64,000 nucleotides of DNA, from NCBI RefSeq assembly GCF_030733265.1, contig NZ_JASHJI010000022.1, positions 44,170 to 108,169 on the forward strand, read 5' to 3'. The position numbers and the translations under genes were made by a program. Under the pieces are notes generated by a model. It did no database searches. It was not told where the DNA came from and saw only the letters and a program-made list of their open reading frames with translations. Numbering within the stretch: the stretch's first letter is position 1; each line of letters begins with the position of its first letter. This DNA is from Roseibium sp. MMSF_3412 (GTDB taxonomy: Bacteria; Pseudomonadota; Alphaproteobacteria; Rhizobiales; Stappiaceae). Of the stretch, positions 8,840 through 17,488 are shown one piece after another.

Positions 8840-9433
8840 ATGTCCTCCGAATTCAGGATTGAAACCGGCTTCCCGGATGGTCAGAGACCGGTCGCCGCCA
8901 GGCTTTTCTGGTCCGCATTTCGCGGAAAACTGGAAAGGGTCATGAAACCGGAGACACGGGCGCTGGCTTTCCTTGAAGAAGCGCTCGATCCGGACTTCGC
9001 TATTAGCGCGGTCTCCCATGAGGGCACTCTTCTGGGCCTCGCAGGCTACAAGACCGACAAAGGCGCTTTCGTCAACGGAACGCTCGCCCAGATGGCAGGT
9101 GTTTATGGCCGTTTCGGCGGTCTCTGGCGCGGGATGTTGCTGGACCTGCTCGAACGCGAGCCGGAACCCGGGTCCCTTTTGATGGACGGAATTTTCGTGA
9201 GCGAGGCGGCGCGCGGCAACGGTGTCGGGACCGCACTCTTGCAGGCGATATTCAAAAAAGCCGCCGAGGACGGCCTGCACCGAGTCCGCCTGGATGTCAT
9301 CGATCGGAATGTCCGGGCCCGGTCGCTCTATGAACGTATGGGCTTCCGCTCCGTTTCAGAGGAACACACGGGCTTCCTGAAACACATTTTCGGGTTTTCC
9401 TCCGCGACACGCATGGAAAAGCCGATCCCGTAG
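8840..9433 (+). CDS. GNAT-family N-acetyltransferase
   Basis: A 197-residue acyl-CoA dependent acetyltransferase. The acetyl-CoA binding loop is visible in FVSEAARGNGVGTALLQAIF (about residues 118-137), and the C-terminal strand-helix pattern VIDRNVRARSLYERMGF is classical for GNAT enzymes. The start lacks a clear ribosome-binding site; the eight-base gap to ybjQ suggests translational coupling. The substrate is unknown. Confidence 0.9.
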   Translation: MSSEFRIETGFPDGQRPVAARLFWSAFRGKLERVMKPETRALAFLEEALDPDFAISAVSHEGTLLGLAGYKTDKGAFVNGTLAQMAGVYGRFGGLWRGMLLDLLEREPEPGSLLMDGIFVSEAARGNGVGTALLQAIFKKAAEDGLHRVRLDVIDRNVRARSLYERMGFRSVSEEHTGFLKHIFGFSSATRMEKPIP

Positions 9434-9549
9434 CGGCACGCCTTCAAAACGGACACCTCGGCGGCAAGAAACCGACCGGCACTTTCGCACATGTTGTGCG
9501 CCCGCCGTTTGTCGCGCTATCGTTATCCGCAATGCCAAGGGAGGATGGC

Positions 9550-11298
9550 ATGCGCGACGTAGAACATGTCAGCGAAATCGACCGGGTCCTGAAAGGACAG
9601 GAAACCGGCAGGGACGAACTTGTCTCCGAAAGCTGGCGGCGCTGTGTTCAAACCTACGGCATGGACCCGACGCGGCCGGAAGGGCCGCATGTCGTCACCG
9701 AACAGCAGCTCAAGGAACACCAGGAACAATCCGAACGCCTGATCGCGACGGCCCGATCCGGTCTGCAGACCCTGTTCAAACAGGTCGCCGGCCACAACTA
9801 CGTGCTGCTTCTGGCGGACGCAAAGGGCATCAGCGTCGACTTCTTTGGCGATCTCCGGTTCGAGGAAGAGCTGCGCCGCGCGGGTCTTTATCTCGGCTCC
9901 GACTGGTCCGAGGATCTTGCCGGCACCTGCGGTGTCGGCTCCTGCATCGTGACCGGCGAAGCCGTCACCATTCATCAGGGTGATCATTTCGGCCTGTCGC
10001 ACACGCCCCTGTCCTGCACCGCCGCGCCGATTTTCGACACCAGCGGCAAGCTTGCCGCCGTTCTGGATATTTCGCTGTTGCGCTCGCCCAGCCCCAAATC
10101 GAGCCAGAACCTGGCGATGAACCTGGTGAAAGCGTCCGCCAGGCGCGTGGAAATGGCCAACCTGATGGCGATGACGCGCCGTGAATGGGTGCTGCGGTTC
10201 TCGACATCTTCGGAATTTCTGGAGGTCGATCCCGAAGCCGCTGTCGCGCTTGATGAAAGCGGCCGCATCACCGGCATGACGCGTGGCGCCCTGGAGTTTC
10301 TTTCACCTGGCGGAGCCCCCGACCTTATCGGCACCCGGATCGACATGCACATGGATCTTGAGATCGACGATCTGCCGGAATACATGCGCGGGCGGCCGAC
10401 CGAGGAGCGGGTGCTCAGGCTGCGCGATGGCCGCGGGCTTTACGGTCATGCGATCGCGCCGCAGACATCCCGCGTTTCGCGGCCACATGCGATCGGGGCC
10501 CTGTCCGGCCCCCTGCGCAGTTTCTGCGGGCCCGATCCGGCCCTGATCCAGCTGGCCGGGAAGGTCGAAAAGCTGGCCGCGACCCAGGTCCCGATCCTGC
10601 TTTCCGGCGAAACCGGGACGGGCAAGGAAACCCTTGCAAGGGCCGTTCATGTTCTCGGACCGGCGAACCGCTCCTTTCATACGCTGTGCTGCTCCGACCT
10701 GCGCAAGGAAAAGGTCGACGCGATTTCAGATGGCGCGGCGGGAACGCTGTTTCTGCGTGGTATCGAACGTCTGGATGAGGTCGGCCAGTCCGTCCTTCTG
10801 GCACTACTGGAGGCGCGCAGCGATCTGCGTGTCGTGGCCACTGCACGCCTTGGCGATGACAACCCGGACAGTCTCAAAACGATCAGGCCCGAACTCTATT
10901 TCAGGCTTGCAGGCGCACTGATTTGCGTTCCGCCGCTGAGACACCGCAAGGATTTCGACTGGCTCACGGACCGCCTCCTGCGGCGGTCTCCCAAGGACTT
11001 CCGGTTGTCGCCTGCCGCCCGTGCCGAACTCAACAGCCGCCACTGGCCCGGAAACATCCGGGAACTCTCGACAGCACTCGAGGTCGCCATGGCGCTGGCG
11101 GACGGCTCCGTGATCGATCTGCAGGACCTGCCACCGCCGGCGATGTCCGAACAAGCGGCGGCCGATCCGGCCGAGGACCTCGAAGCCCTGCTCGAGGCCT
11201 GCGACGGCAACATGTCGCTGGTCGCACGGCGGCTCGGTGTCAATCGCTCGACGGTGCTGCGGCGGATGCGCAAGGCCGGGCTTGTCCGGACAAACTGA
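9550..11298 (+). CDS. AcoR-like regulator with degenerate AAA+ domain
   Basis: A 582-residue GAF/AAA/Fis-type regulator of the AcoR group. The GAF-like sensor spans about 60-185, the AAA+ region about 325-530, and a Fis-type helix-turn-helix closes the protein (LVARRLGVNRSTVLRRMRK). Walker A is intact (GETGTGKE, 353-360). The GAFTGA loop needed to engage sigma-54 is absent, and the Walker B region reads GTLFLRGIE at about 398-406 where canonical proteins have GTLFLDEI. This suggests a regulator that does not remodel sigma-54 holoenzyme. The start at 9550 is chosen for its AGGGAGG; upstream in-frame ATGs exist at 9532 and 9496. It probably controls the monooxygenase gene downstream. Confidence 0.9.
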   Translation: MRDVEHVSEIDRVLKGQETGRDELVSESWRRCVQTYGMDPTRPEGPHVVTEQQLKEHQEQSERLIATARSGLQTLFKQVAGHNYVLLLADAKGISVDFFGDLRFEEELRRAGLYLGSDWSEDLAGTCGVGSCIVTGEAVTIHQGDHFGLSHTPLSCTAAPIFDTSGKLAAVLDISLLRSPSPKSSQNLAMNLVKASARRVEMANLMAMTRREWVLRFSTSSEFLEVDPEAAVALDESGRITGMTRGALEFLSPGGAPDLIGTRIDMHMDLEIDDLPEYMRGRPTEERVLRLRDGRGLYGHAIAPQTSRVSRPHAIGALSGPLRSFCGPDPALIQLAGKVEKLAATQVPILLSGETGTGKETLARAVHVLGPANRSFHTLCCSDLRKEKVDAISDGAAGTLFLRGIERLDEVGQSVLLALLEARSDLRVVATARLGDDNPDSLKTIRPELYFRLAGALICVPPLRHRKDFDWLTDRLLRRSPKDFRLSPAARAELNSRHWPGNIRELSTALEVAMALADGSVIDLQDLPPPAMSEQAAADPAEDLEALLEACDGNMSLVARRLGVNRSTVLRRMRKAGLVRTN

Positions 11299-11344
11299 AC
11301 CCTTTCCCGGTTTCCCAGCCTATGGGTCTTTCCGTGTTGCGTCT

Positions 11345-11360
11345 TGTTGCGCGCGCAACA
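11345..11360. promoter_or_regulatory. Perfect 16-bp palindrome, site 1
   Basis: TGTTGCGCGCGCAACA is a perfect inverted repeat in the 169-bp gap between the AcoR-like regulator and the monooxygenase gene. TGT...ACA ends resemble enhancer-type sites bound by Fis-type regulators. Binding by the adjacent regulator is inferred. Confidence 0.55.
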
Positions 11361-11400
11361 TCAAAACGATTTTGTGACGCGCCCTCGGCCAAACTGCCAA

Positions 11401-11416
11401 GTGCGCCATGGCGCAC
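11401..11416. promoter_or_regulatory. Perfect 16-bp palindrome, site 2
   Basis: GTGCGCCATGGCGCAC is a second perfect 16-bp palindrome, its centre 56 bp from that of site 1 and about 60 bp before the monooxygenase start. Its sequence differs from site 1, so two different proteins, or one plus a structural role, are possible. No sigma-54 -24/-12 pair could be matched in the gap. Confidence 0.5.
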
Positions 11417-11467
11417 ACCCTGTCTGCTCTGCAATTCTTTCCGTCATGAACGAACGGGAGGAATGAA

Positions 11468-13267
11468 ATGCTAGACACACCATTAGTCCACCAGACTGAG
11501 ACCTTTCTCAAATCCTTCGGCGATGCGCTGGCAGCCGGTGACATTGAAGCGGCGGTCAACCTGTTTCAGGACGACTGCTACTGGCGGGATCTTGTCGCCT
11601 TTACCTGGAACCTGAAGACCGTCGAAGGCAAGGACCAGGTTCGCGACATGCTGACCAGCCAGCTTGGTGCGATCGGCCCCAGCAACTGGACGCTGGCCGA
11701 AGGGGAAGTTCCGACCGAGGAAGGCGGCGTGATCACGGCGTGGATCCGGTTCGAGACGAAACTCGCGCGCTGTTTCGGTCTCATCCGGCTGAAGGATGAC
11801 AAGATCTGGACACTGCTGACAACCATGGTGGAACTGAAAGGTCACGAGGAACCCAAGGGCTTTCAGCGGCCGCTTGGTGCGAAACACGGCGCCGGCAAGC
11901 ATCGCACCACCTGGAAGGAGGAGCGCGAGAAGGAAGACGCGGAGCTTGGCTATACCCAGCAGCCCTATTGCGTGATCATCGGCGGAGGACAGGGCGGCAT
12001 CGCGCTCGGTGCGCGCCTGCGCCAGCTCGGCGTTCCGACCATCATCGTGGAAAAGAACGACCGTCCCGGCGACAGCTGGCGCAACCGCTACAAGTCCCTC
12101 TGCCTCCACGATCCGGTCTGGTACGACCATCTGCCCTACATAAAGTTTCCGGAGAACTGGCCGATCTTCAGTCCGAAGGACAAGATCGGCGACTGGCTCG
12201 AAATGTACACCAAGGTCATGGAGCTGAATTACTGGACCCGCTCCGTTGCCAGGTCAGCCAGCTACGACGCGGCGACCGGAGAGTGGACGATTGTCGTCGA
12301 TCGGGACGGCGAGGAAGTCACCTTGCGTCCGAAGCAGCTGGTGATGGCGACCGGCATGTCCGGCAAGGCGAATGTTCCGGCATTTCCCGGCATGGCGAAA
12401 TTCCAGGGCGACCAGCATCATTCCTCGAAACATCCGGGCCCTGATGCCTATCGTGGCAAGAAGGCCGTTGTTGTCGGCTCGAACAATTCCGCCCACGATA
12501 TCTGTGCAGCGCTTTGGGAAAACGATGTCGATGTCACCATGGTCCAGCGGTCCTCGACCCACATCGTGAAGTCGGACACGCTGATGGATGTCGGGCTTGG
12601 CGCGCTTTATTCCGAAGAGGCCGTCAACGCCGGCATGACCACCGAAAAGGCGGATCTCATCTTTGCCTCGCTGCCCTACCGCATTCTCCACCAGTTCCAG
12701 ATACCCGCCTACGCGGAAATGAAGAAACGCGATGCGGATTTCTATGACGGGCTTGAAAAGGCCGGTTTCTGGCTGGACTGGGGCGATGACGACAGCGGCC
12801 TCTTCATGAAATACCTGCGCCGGGGTTCGGGGTACTACATCGATATCGGCGCAAGCCAGCTCATCATCGACGGTGACATCAAGTTGAAGCGCGGGCAGGT
12901 CACCGAGGTCGTTGAAGACGGCGTGGTGCTGGATGACGGCAGCAAGCTGGAGGCGGATGTCATCGTCTACGCGACCGGCTATGGCTCGATGAATGGCTGG
13001 GTCGCCGACCTGATGGGCCAGGACATGGCCGACAGGGTCGGCAAGGTCTGGGGTCTGGGCTCCGACACGACCAAGGATCCCGGGCCCTGGGAAGGCGAAC
13101 AGCGCAACATGTGGAAACCGACCCAGCAGCAGGCGCTTTGGTTCCATGGCGGCAACCTGCACCAGTCGCGGCACTATTCGCAGTTCCTGTCACTCCAGCT
13201 GAAAGCGCGCATGGAAGGCCTCGACACACCGGTCTACGGGCTCCAGGAGGTTTATCATCTGTCGTGA
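11468..13267 (+). CDS. NTF2-like domain / flavin-dependent monooxygenase
   Basis: A 599-residue flavoprotein. The first 130 residues or so look like a SnoaL/NTF2-like domain (SFGDALAAGDIEAAVNLFQD), and the rest is an FAD/NAD(P)-binding oxidoreductase related to class B flavin monooxygenases. The FAD fingerprint IIGGGQGGIALGARL begins near 170, followed by EKNDRPGDSWRNRY. A second nucleotide-binding site at about 335 reads VVVGSNNSAHDI, atypical of GxGxxG. The ATGY-type motif is present as VYATGYGS. The start has GGGAGGAA upstream. The gene follows the AcoR-like regulator and probably serves catabolism or detoxification of an unidentified compound. Confidence 0.88.
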   Translation: MLDTPLVHQTETFLKSFGDALAAGDIEAAVNLFQDDCYWRDLVAFTWNLKTVEGKDQVRDMLTSQLGAIGPSNWTLAEGEVPTEEGGVITAWIRFETKLARCFGLIRLKDDKIWTLLTTMVELKGHEEPKGFQRPLGAKHGAGKHRTTWKEEREKEDAELGYTQQPYCVIIGGGQGGIALGARLRQLGVPTIIVEKNDRPGDSWRNRYKSLCLHDPVWYDHLPYIKFPENWPIFSPKDKIGDWLEMYTKVMELNYWTRSVARSASYDAATGEWTIVVDRDGEEVTLRPKQLVMATGMSGKANVPAFPGMAKFQGDQHHSSKHPGPDAYRGKKAVVVGSNNSAHDICAALWENDVDVTMVQRSSTHIVKSDTLMDVGLGALYSEEAVNAGMTTEKADLIFASLPYRILHQFQIPAYAEMKKRDADFYDGLEKAGFWLDWGDDDSGLFMKYLRRGSGYYIDIGASQLIIDGDIKLKRGQVTEVVEDGVVLDDGSKLEADVIVYATGYGSMNGWVADLMGQDMADRVGKVWGLGSDTTKDPGPWEGEQRNMWKPTQQQALWFHGGNLHQSRHYSQFLSLQLKARMEGLDTPVYGLQEVYHLS

Positions 13268-13392
13268 TGTGTTGGGAAAAGTCTTCCCGGGCAAGAAAAG
13301 TCCGGGGAGACTGCTCACCCCCATCGCTGACAAAGAGTTTCAGAAACGTGGTTTCGATCCTCGATGCGGTCGGCAACGGGTGTTCGATTTCG

Positions 13393-13935
13393 CTATCGAA
13401 GTTTCTTCCGTTCGCACAACAGAACAGCGAGTTCAACGGCACGATCCCATGAAATTCCTTCGCGCTGGTCTAAAGCAAGCGGATGATCCTGATCGTCGTG
13501 AATTTGGATCTCGGGGCGCTCTGTTCCCCAATGAACGTTGGTCGGAAGATCAATGAACTTTGCGCCCTCTTTCGTGTAGCCGGGCATCGACACGGTCAAC
13601 CATCCGAAAGATCCGTCCCCTGTCTGATCTTCGTTGAAAGTCTCGATGTAACGATCGAAGCTTTCCTTGCTCTGAGAGACCCACACACCCCAAAGAAAGC
13701 TGTCACGGGTGTCCTTGATCGGCACTTCGAGCGTGGCTCTGATAAAAAATTGCTCCTCGTCAAGCACGCAGAGATCGCTGTTCAACCTGACGCGTTTTTC
13801 CTTTTCTTCATCCGGAATTGCTGACGTGTGGCAAGGTTCGTTGTAAGCGAATGAAGGACCACCCTCGCAAATCTCGCCGCAGCAGATGCACTTGTAAGAG
13901 AACGTCCGTTTTTCATCGTCGATCGCAATGATCAT
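13393..13935 (-). CDS. DUF2199 domain protein
   Basis: A 180-residue protein matching the DUF2199 pattern: an N-terminal CICCGEICEG zinc-ribbon-like CxxC, then LNSDLCVLDEEQFFIRATLEVPI, FLWGVWVSQS, and near the end DQDHPLALDQREGISW. The function is not known. It ends three bases from the cysK start side, being transcribed just downstream of cysK on the same strand, so the two may be co-transcribed. Confidence 0.8.
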   Translation of the reverse strand: MIIAIDDEKRTFSYKCICCGEICEGGPSFAYNEPCHTSAIPDEEKEKRVRLNSDLCVLDEEQFFIRATLEVPIKDTRDSFLWGVWVSQSKESFDRYIETFNEDQTGDGSFGWLTVSMPGYTKEGAKFIDLPTNVHWGTERPEIQIHDDQDHPLALDQREGISWDRAVELAVLLCERKKLR

Positions 13936-13938
13936 GTC

Positions 13939-14898
13939 TCAAAGCCCTTCAAACAGCGCTGTCGACAGGTAGCGTTCGGCGAAAGAGGGGATGATCACGA
14001 CAATGGTCTTGCCGTCCATGTCGGCGTCCTGGCCGATCCTGATCGCGGCGGTCAGGGCCGCCCCGGAAGAAATACCAACCGGAATCCCCTCGGTTCTTGC
14101 GACCTCGCGCGCCATGGCAAACGCGTCTTCGTTGGAGACGGTACGGACTTCGTCATAAGCACCGGTATCGAGCACGCCGGGCACGAACCCGGCGCCGATA
14201 CCCTGGATCTTGTGCGGGCCGGGCTCTCCGCCGGACAGGATCGGGCTGTCTGCGGGCTCGACCGCGACGACACGAAGATCCGGCTTCCGCGCCTTGAGCA
14301 CCTCCGATACGCCCGTGATCGTGCCGCCGGTGCCGATCCCCGAAACAAACACGTCGATCTTGCCGTCGGTGTCGTTCCAGATCTCTTCTGCGGTCGTGTT
14401 GCGGTGGATCTCCGGGTTGGCCGGATTGTTGAATTGCTGCGGCATCACCGCGCCGTCGATCTCGCCAAGCAGTTCCTGTGCGCGGGCGATTGCGCCCTTC
14501 ATGCCCAGTGGACCGTCCGTAAGCTCCAGCTCTGCGCCCAGAATCTTGAGCATCTTCCGCCGTTCCACGGACATGGTCTCGGGCATCACGAGGATCAGCC
14601 GGTATCCCTTGGCTGCCGCCACGAAGGCGAGCGCAATGCCGGTGTTGCCGGATGTCGGTTCGATAAGCGTCGATCTATCCGGCGAGATATGTCCGTCCTG
14701 CTCCATCGCCTCGATCATGGCAACACCGATCCGGTCCTTGACACTGGCAATCGGGTTGAAGAACTCCAGCTTGGCAAGAAGATTGGCTCTGACGTCATGC
14801 GCTTTGGCCAGCCGGTCAAGCCGCACGATCGGCGTGTCCCCTATCGTGTCGGTGATCGAAGAATAGATTTTCCCGCGCCCGTGTGTTTTTCGCGTCAT
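13939..14898 (-). CDS. cysK: Cysteine synthase A
   Basis: O-acetylserine sulfhydrylase, the PLP enzyme that makes cysteine from O-acetylserine and sulfide. The PLP lysine is K54 in NPIASVKDR, the substrate loop TSGNTG is at 82-87, and the phosphate-binding loop is in SGIGTGGTITG. Its 319 residues match the family. The ATG at 14898 has GGAGAGG a few bases upstream. A CysM or cystathionine-beta-synthase-like role cannot be ruled out, but the short length without a CBS domain favours CysK. Confidence 0.93.
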   Translation of the reverse strand: MTRKTHGRGKIYSSITDTIGDTPIVRLDRLAKAHDVRANLLAKLEFFNPIASVKDRIGVAMIEAMEQDGHISPDRSTLIEPTSGNTGIALAFVAAAKGYRLILVMPETMSVERRKMLKILGAELELTDGPLGMKGAIARAQELLGEIDGAVMPQQFNNPANPEIHRNTTAEEIWNDTDGKIDVFVSGIGTGGTITGVSEVLKARKPDLRVVAVEPADSPILSGGEPGPHKIQGIGAGFVPGVLDTGAYDEVRTVSNEDAFAMAREVARTEGIPVGISSGAALTAAIRIGQDADMDGKTIVVIIPSFAERYLSTALFEGL

Positions 14899-15008
14899 GC
14901 AGCCTCTCCCTGGCCGGACTTGTCCTTGTCCTTCCTTCCGTCCTAGTCGGTTTTGACCATCCGGTCATCCCAAAATGTCGGAGCACGGGGCGCGGCTGCG
15001 TCTGGAAG

Positions 15009-15668
15009 TCAGCTCGCGTTCAAGAGCAGGCCCGGAAGCTGGTCCATGCGCTCGAAAAGAACGGCGCCGGCGGCCTTGAGCGCATCCCGGTCGCAGACCG
15101 GATCATCGACATAGGCGAAGACCCGCATCCCGGCTGCCCGCGCCGCCAGTACACCGGGCAGGCTGTCCTCGATCACGGCGCAGTCTTCAGGGCGGTGGCC
15201 CATGGATCTTGCCGCGAGCAGGAACACATCCGGCGCGGGCTTGCCCTTTTCACAATCCTGAGAGGAAAAAAGCCTGTCTTTCAGCCGTGGCAGCAGACCG
15301 GCGCTGCCGAGCGTTGAATGCATCTTTTCGTATTTTCCCGACGAGCCGACGCAGTAGGGGATGCCGCGTTCATCGAGCAGGTCCATCACACCGGCAACAC
15401 CCGGTATTGGAGCGACACCGGCCTTGAAGCTCTCAATATCGCGGGCACGAAGCTGCTGGAGCCAATCGGAGGGCAGTTTTCTACCAAGCTCCTGTTCGAC
15501 GATTTCCTGCACGGCTTCGAGCGTGCGCCCCATGAACCGTTTCTGGCATTCCGGACCGGTGATCGGATAGCCGCAATCGGTCAGGAGTTCCGCCATTGTC
15601 CGGTTTGTCATGCGTTCGGTATCCACAAGCACACCGTCACAATCAAAAATCACGAGTTTTGAGGTCAT
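15009..15668 (-). CDS. HAD-superfamily phosphatase (PGMB-like)
   Basis: A 219-residue haloacid dehalogenase-like hydrolase, subfamily IA. Motif I is FDCDGVLVDTE with nucleophile D9 and acid D11, motif II ends VGSSGKYE, motif III lysine is in EKGKPAPDVF, and motif IV reads VIEDSLPGV. An alpha-helical cap follows motif I. It starts 15 bases after dut on the same strand, so dut and this gene are likely one transcript. It may hydrolyse a sugar phosphate or nucleotide; the substrate is not evident. Confidence 0.9.
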   Translation of the reverse strand: MTSKLVIFDCDGVLVDTERMTNRTMAELLTDCGYPITGPECQKRFMGRTLEAVQEIVEQELGRKLPSDWLQQLRARDIESFKAGVAPIPGVAGVMDLLDERGIPYCVGSSGKYEKMHSTLGSAGLLPRLKDRLFSSQDCEKGKPAPDVFLLAARSMGHRPEDCAVIEDSLPGVLAARAAGMRVFAYVDDPVCDRDALKAAGAVLFERMDQLPGLLLNAS

Positions 15669-15683
15669 CTCACGACCTGTCCC

Positions 15684-16133
15684 TCACGCGCGCCCGGTCG
15701 ACCCGAAACCGCCGGTCCCGCGCTGCGTTTCGGAAAGCGTCTCGACTTCGGTTATGACGGCCTGAAGGACGGGCGCAATCACCATCTGGGCAATTCGTTC
15801 GCCGCGGACAATCTCGAACGGGGCATTCCCGAGGTTGATCAGGATAACCTTCACCTCGCCGCGGTAATCCGCATCAATCGTTCCGGGCGTGTTCAAAACG
15901 GAGACGCCATGCTTGGCCGCAAGGCCCGAGCGCGGCCGGACTTGGGCCTCAAAGCCTGCCGGCAGCGCCATCGCAAGTCCGGTCGGAACGAGAGCCCGTT
16001 CGCCGGGCGCCAGTTGAAGCGGCACGTCGACCGCCGCGACAAGGTCGAGGCCCGCAGCCAGATCCGACTGGTAGGCCGGCAACGGCAGGCCTTTGGCGTG
16101 ATCGAGCTGTTTGAGTTCCAGTGTCACTTGCAT
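15684..16133 (-). CDS. dut: Deoxyuridine triphosphatase
   Basis: Trimeric dUTPase that hydrolyses dUTP to dUMP, keeping uracil out of DNA and supplying thymidylate synthesis. All five motifs are visible in the 149-residue product: AGLDL, PRSGLA, GTIDADYRGE with the catalytic Asp, RIAQM and the C-terminal RGTGGFGSTG. The start at 16133 is preferred, with AAGGA upstream; the open frame continues to 16181. In many alphaproteobacteria dut follows coaBC; here coaBC lies 2.4 kb away with three opposite-strand genes between. Confidence 0.95.
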   Translation of the reverse strand: MQVTLELKQLDHAKGLPLPAYQSDLAAGLDLVAAVDVPLQLAPGERALVPTGLAMALPAGFEAQVRPRSGLAAKHGVSVLNTPGTIDADYRGEVKVILINLGNAPFEIVRGERIAQMVIAPVLQAVITEVETLSETQRGTGGFGSTGRA

Positions 16134-16305
16134 CTTGGGATCCTTGTTTGCGCTGCCTGACAGGGACGATATTCGATACACCCTGTCAAGATTAGCAATG
16201 GCCTGATTTACGACTCAATATTTTTGGCTAACGCCTTGAAGTTTAGGCAATGTCCTGAAACACTTTGACCCATCGTAATGTTGCCATTGTTGGGAGATTT
16301 GCAAC

Positions 16306-16725
16306 ATGAGACGTATGATTTTCGCATTCGCCACAAGTATCCTGCTTGTGTCTACGCCTGCGGCATTCGCGCAGACGGTCGGCTTCGCTGAAGCGATCAA
16401 GATTCTGTCGGCAAGCTGCGGCGCCGACATCAACAAATACTGCAAATCCGCAACGCTCGCCAACAATGGTATCGGCCAGTGCCTCGACCAGAACCAGGCC
16501 AAGGTGTCCCAGAAATGCAATGCGGACCGTGCGGTTGTCGCCACGCTGATCCAGGAACGCCTTGCCGCACAGGCAGCGGCTCCGAAGATCTGCCAGCGTG
16601 ATGCCGCTCAGCGCTGCAAGGGCGTCAAGCCGGGTGCCGGCCACATTCTGCGCTGCCTTCTGAAGGCGCAGCGTTCCGTGAGCAAGAAATGCAATACCGC
16701 CATTGATCTGGCTGGCTACCGTTAA
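16306..16725 (+). CDS. Secreted protein with two 4-Cys modules
   Basis: A 139-residue exported protein. A signal peptide (MRRMIFAFATSILLV, cleavage likely after AFA near residue 23) precedes a mature domain with eight cysteines in two modules. Both have identical spacing, C-x7-C-x12-C-x11-C, showing an internal duplication. This matches the Cys-rich repeat found in eukaryotic Golgi glycoprotein GLG1 and in small proteobacterial periplasmic proteins; the function of the latter is not known. GGGAG precedes the ATG. It is 20 bp upstream of an OmpA-family gene on the same strand. Confidence 0.85.
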   Translation: MRRMIFAFATSILLVSTPAAFAQTVGFAEAIKILSASCGADINKYCKSATLANNGIGQCLDQNQAKVSQKCNADRAVVATLIQERLAAQAAAPKICQRDAAQRCKGVKPGAGHILRCLLKAQRSVSKKCNTAIDLAGYR

Positions 16726-16745
16726 GCGCACCCGGGAGATAATTC

Positions 16746-17327
16746 ATGAAAAAGTACCTTTTCGCCGGTCTCTCGGCCGCTGTTCTTGCCGTTTGCGTCT
16801 CCGGCGCGAGCGCTCAGACCCAGCTCAACCGCAACGAAATCATCAACTCGCTGCAGGGAGCGCAGCAGAAGGTCGATGTCAGCGCCGATGAATTGCAGAA
16901 GGCCGCCTTCGAGAACATCCAGAAGTATCCAGGTGCAAACTCGCCGGGCAATCTGCCGCTCTGGGACAAGCTTGCCTCGCTGCGCCAGTTCAACGTGGAA
17001 ATCACGTTCGACATCAATTCGGCACGCATCCGGCCCGAATCTTATGAAACCATCGGGCTGATCGCCGATGCGCTGCACACACCCTATCTGCAGGGCCAGA
17101 CCTTCTTCGTTGTCGGTCACACGAGTGCAGACGGGCCGCGTGACTTCAATCTCGAATTGTCCATCAAACGGGCCAAGTCGGTGCGCGATGCGCTTGTGAC
17201 GACGTTCCGGGTCCCGGGCGAATATCTGGAGGCCGTAGGCCTTGGAGAAGAGCAACTGCGCGATCCCTCCAAGCCGGATGCTCAGATCAACCGCCGGGTT
17301 CAGCTGATCAATGTCGGCTATCGCTGA
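16746..17327 (+). CDS. OmpA-family envelope protein
   Basis: A 193-residue exported protein with a signal peptide ending near ASAQT (residue 24) and a C-terminal OmpA-like peptidoglycan-binding domain: ITFDINSARIRPESYETI, VVGHTSADGPRDFN and LSIKRAKSVRDAL, then NRRVQL. The signal sequence has no lipobox cysteine, so it is probably soluble in the periplasm. The gene follows the Cys-rich gene and is closed by a strong terminator 20 bases after its stop, so the two form a compact envelope operon. Confidence 0.9.
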   Translation: MKKYLFAGLSAAVLAVCVSGASAQTQLNRNEIINSLQGAQQKVDVSADELQKAAFENIQKYPGANSPGNLPLWDKLASLRQFNVEITFDINSARIRPESYETIGLIADALHTPYLQGQTFFVVGHTSADGPRDFNLELSIKRAKSVRDALVTTFRVPGEYLEAVGLGEEQLRDPSKPDAQINRRVQLINVGYR

Positions 17328-17346
17328 ACATCACAAACCTGAAAAG

Positions 17347-17376
17347 ACCGTTCCCGCCCCGGCGGGAACGGTTTTG
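17347..17376 (+). terminator. Intrinsic terminator after the OmpA-family gene
   Basis: ACCGTTCCCGCC pairs with GGCGGGAACGGT (12 bp, with a two-base centre so the top pair must open) and is followed by TTTT. Confidence 0.85.
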
Positions 17377-17488
17377 TGATTGTTCCCGATTATGGAACAG
17401 CCCTTCTCCAAAAACTGACCTTCTGCTGCGCCTGAACCCGCTTATGTTCTGCCAAGACGCATTGTCGGTTGTCCAATGGAGATCCCCT

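Noticed and set aside
11299..11467. Possible sigma-54 promoter before the monooxygenase gene
   Set aside because: No TGGCAC-N5-TTGC spacing fits; candidate TGGC and GC pairs are off by one or more bases. This agrees with the missing GAFTGA in the adjacent regulator.
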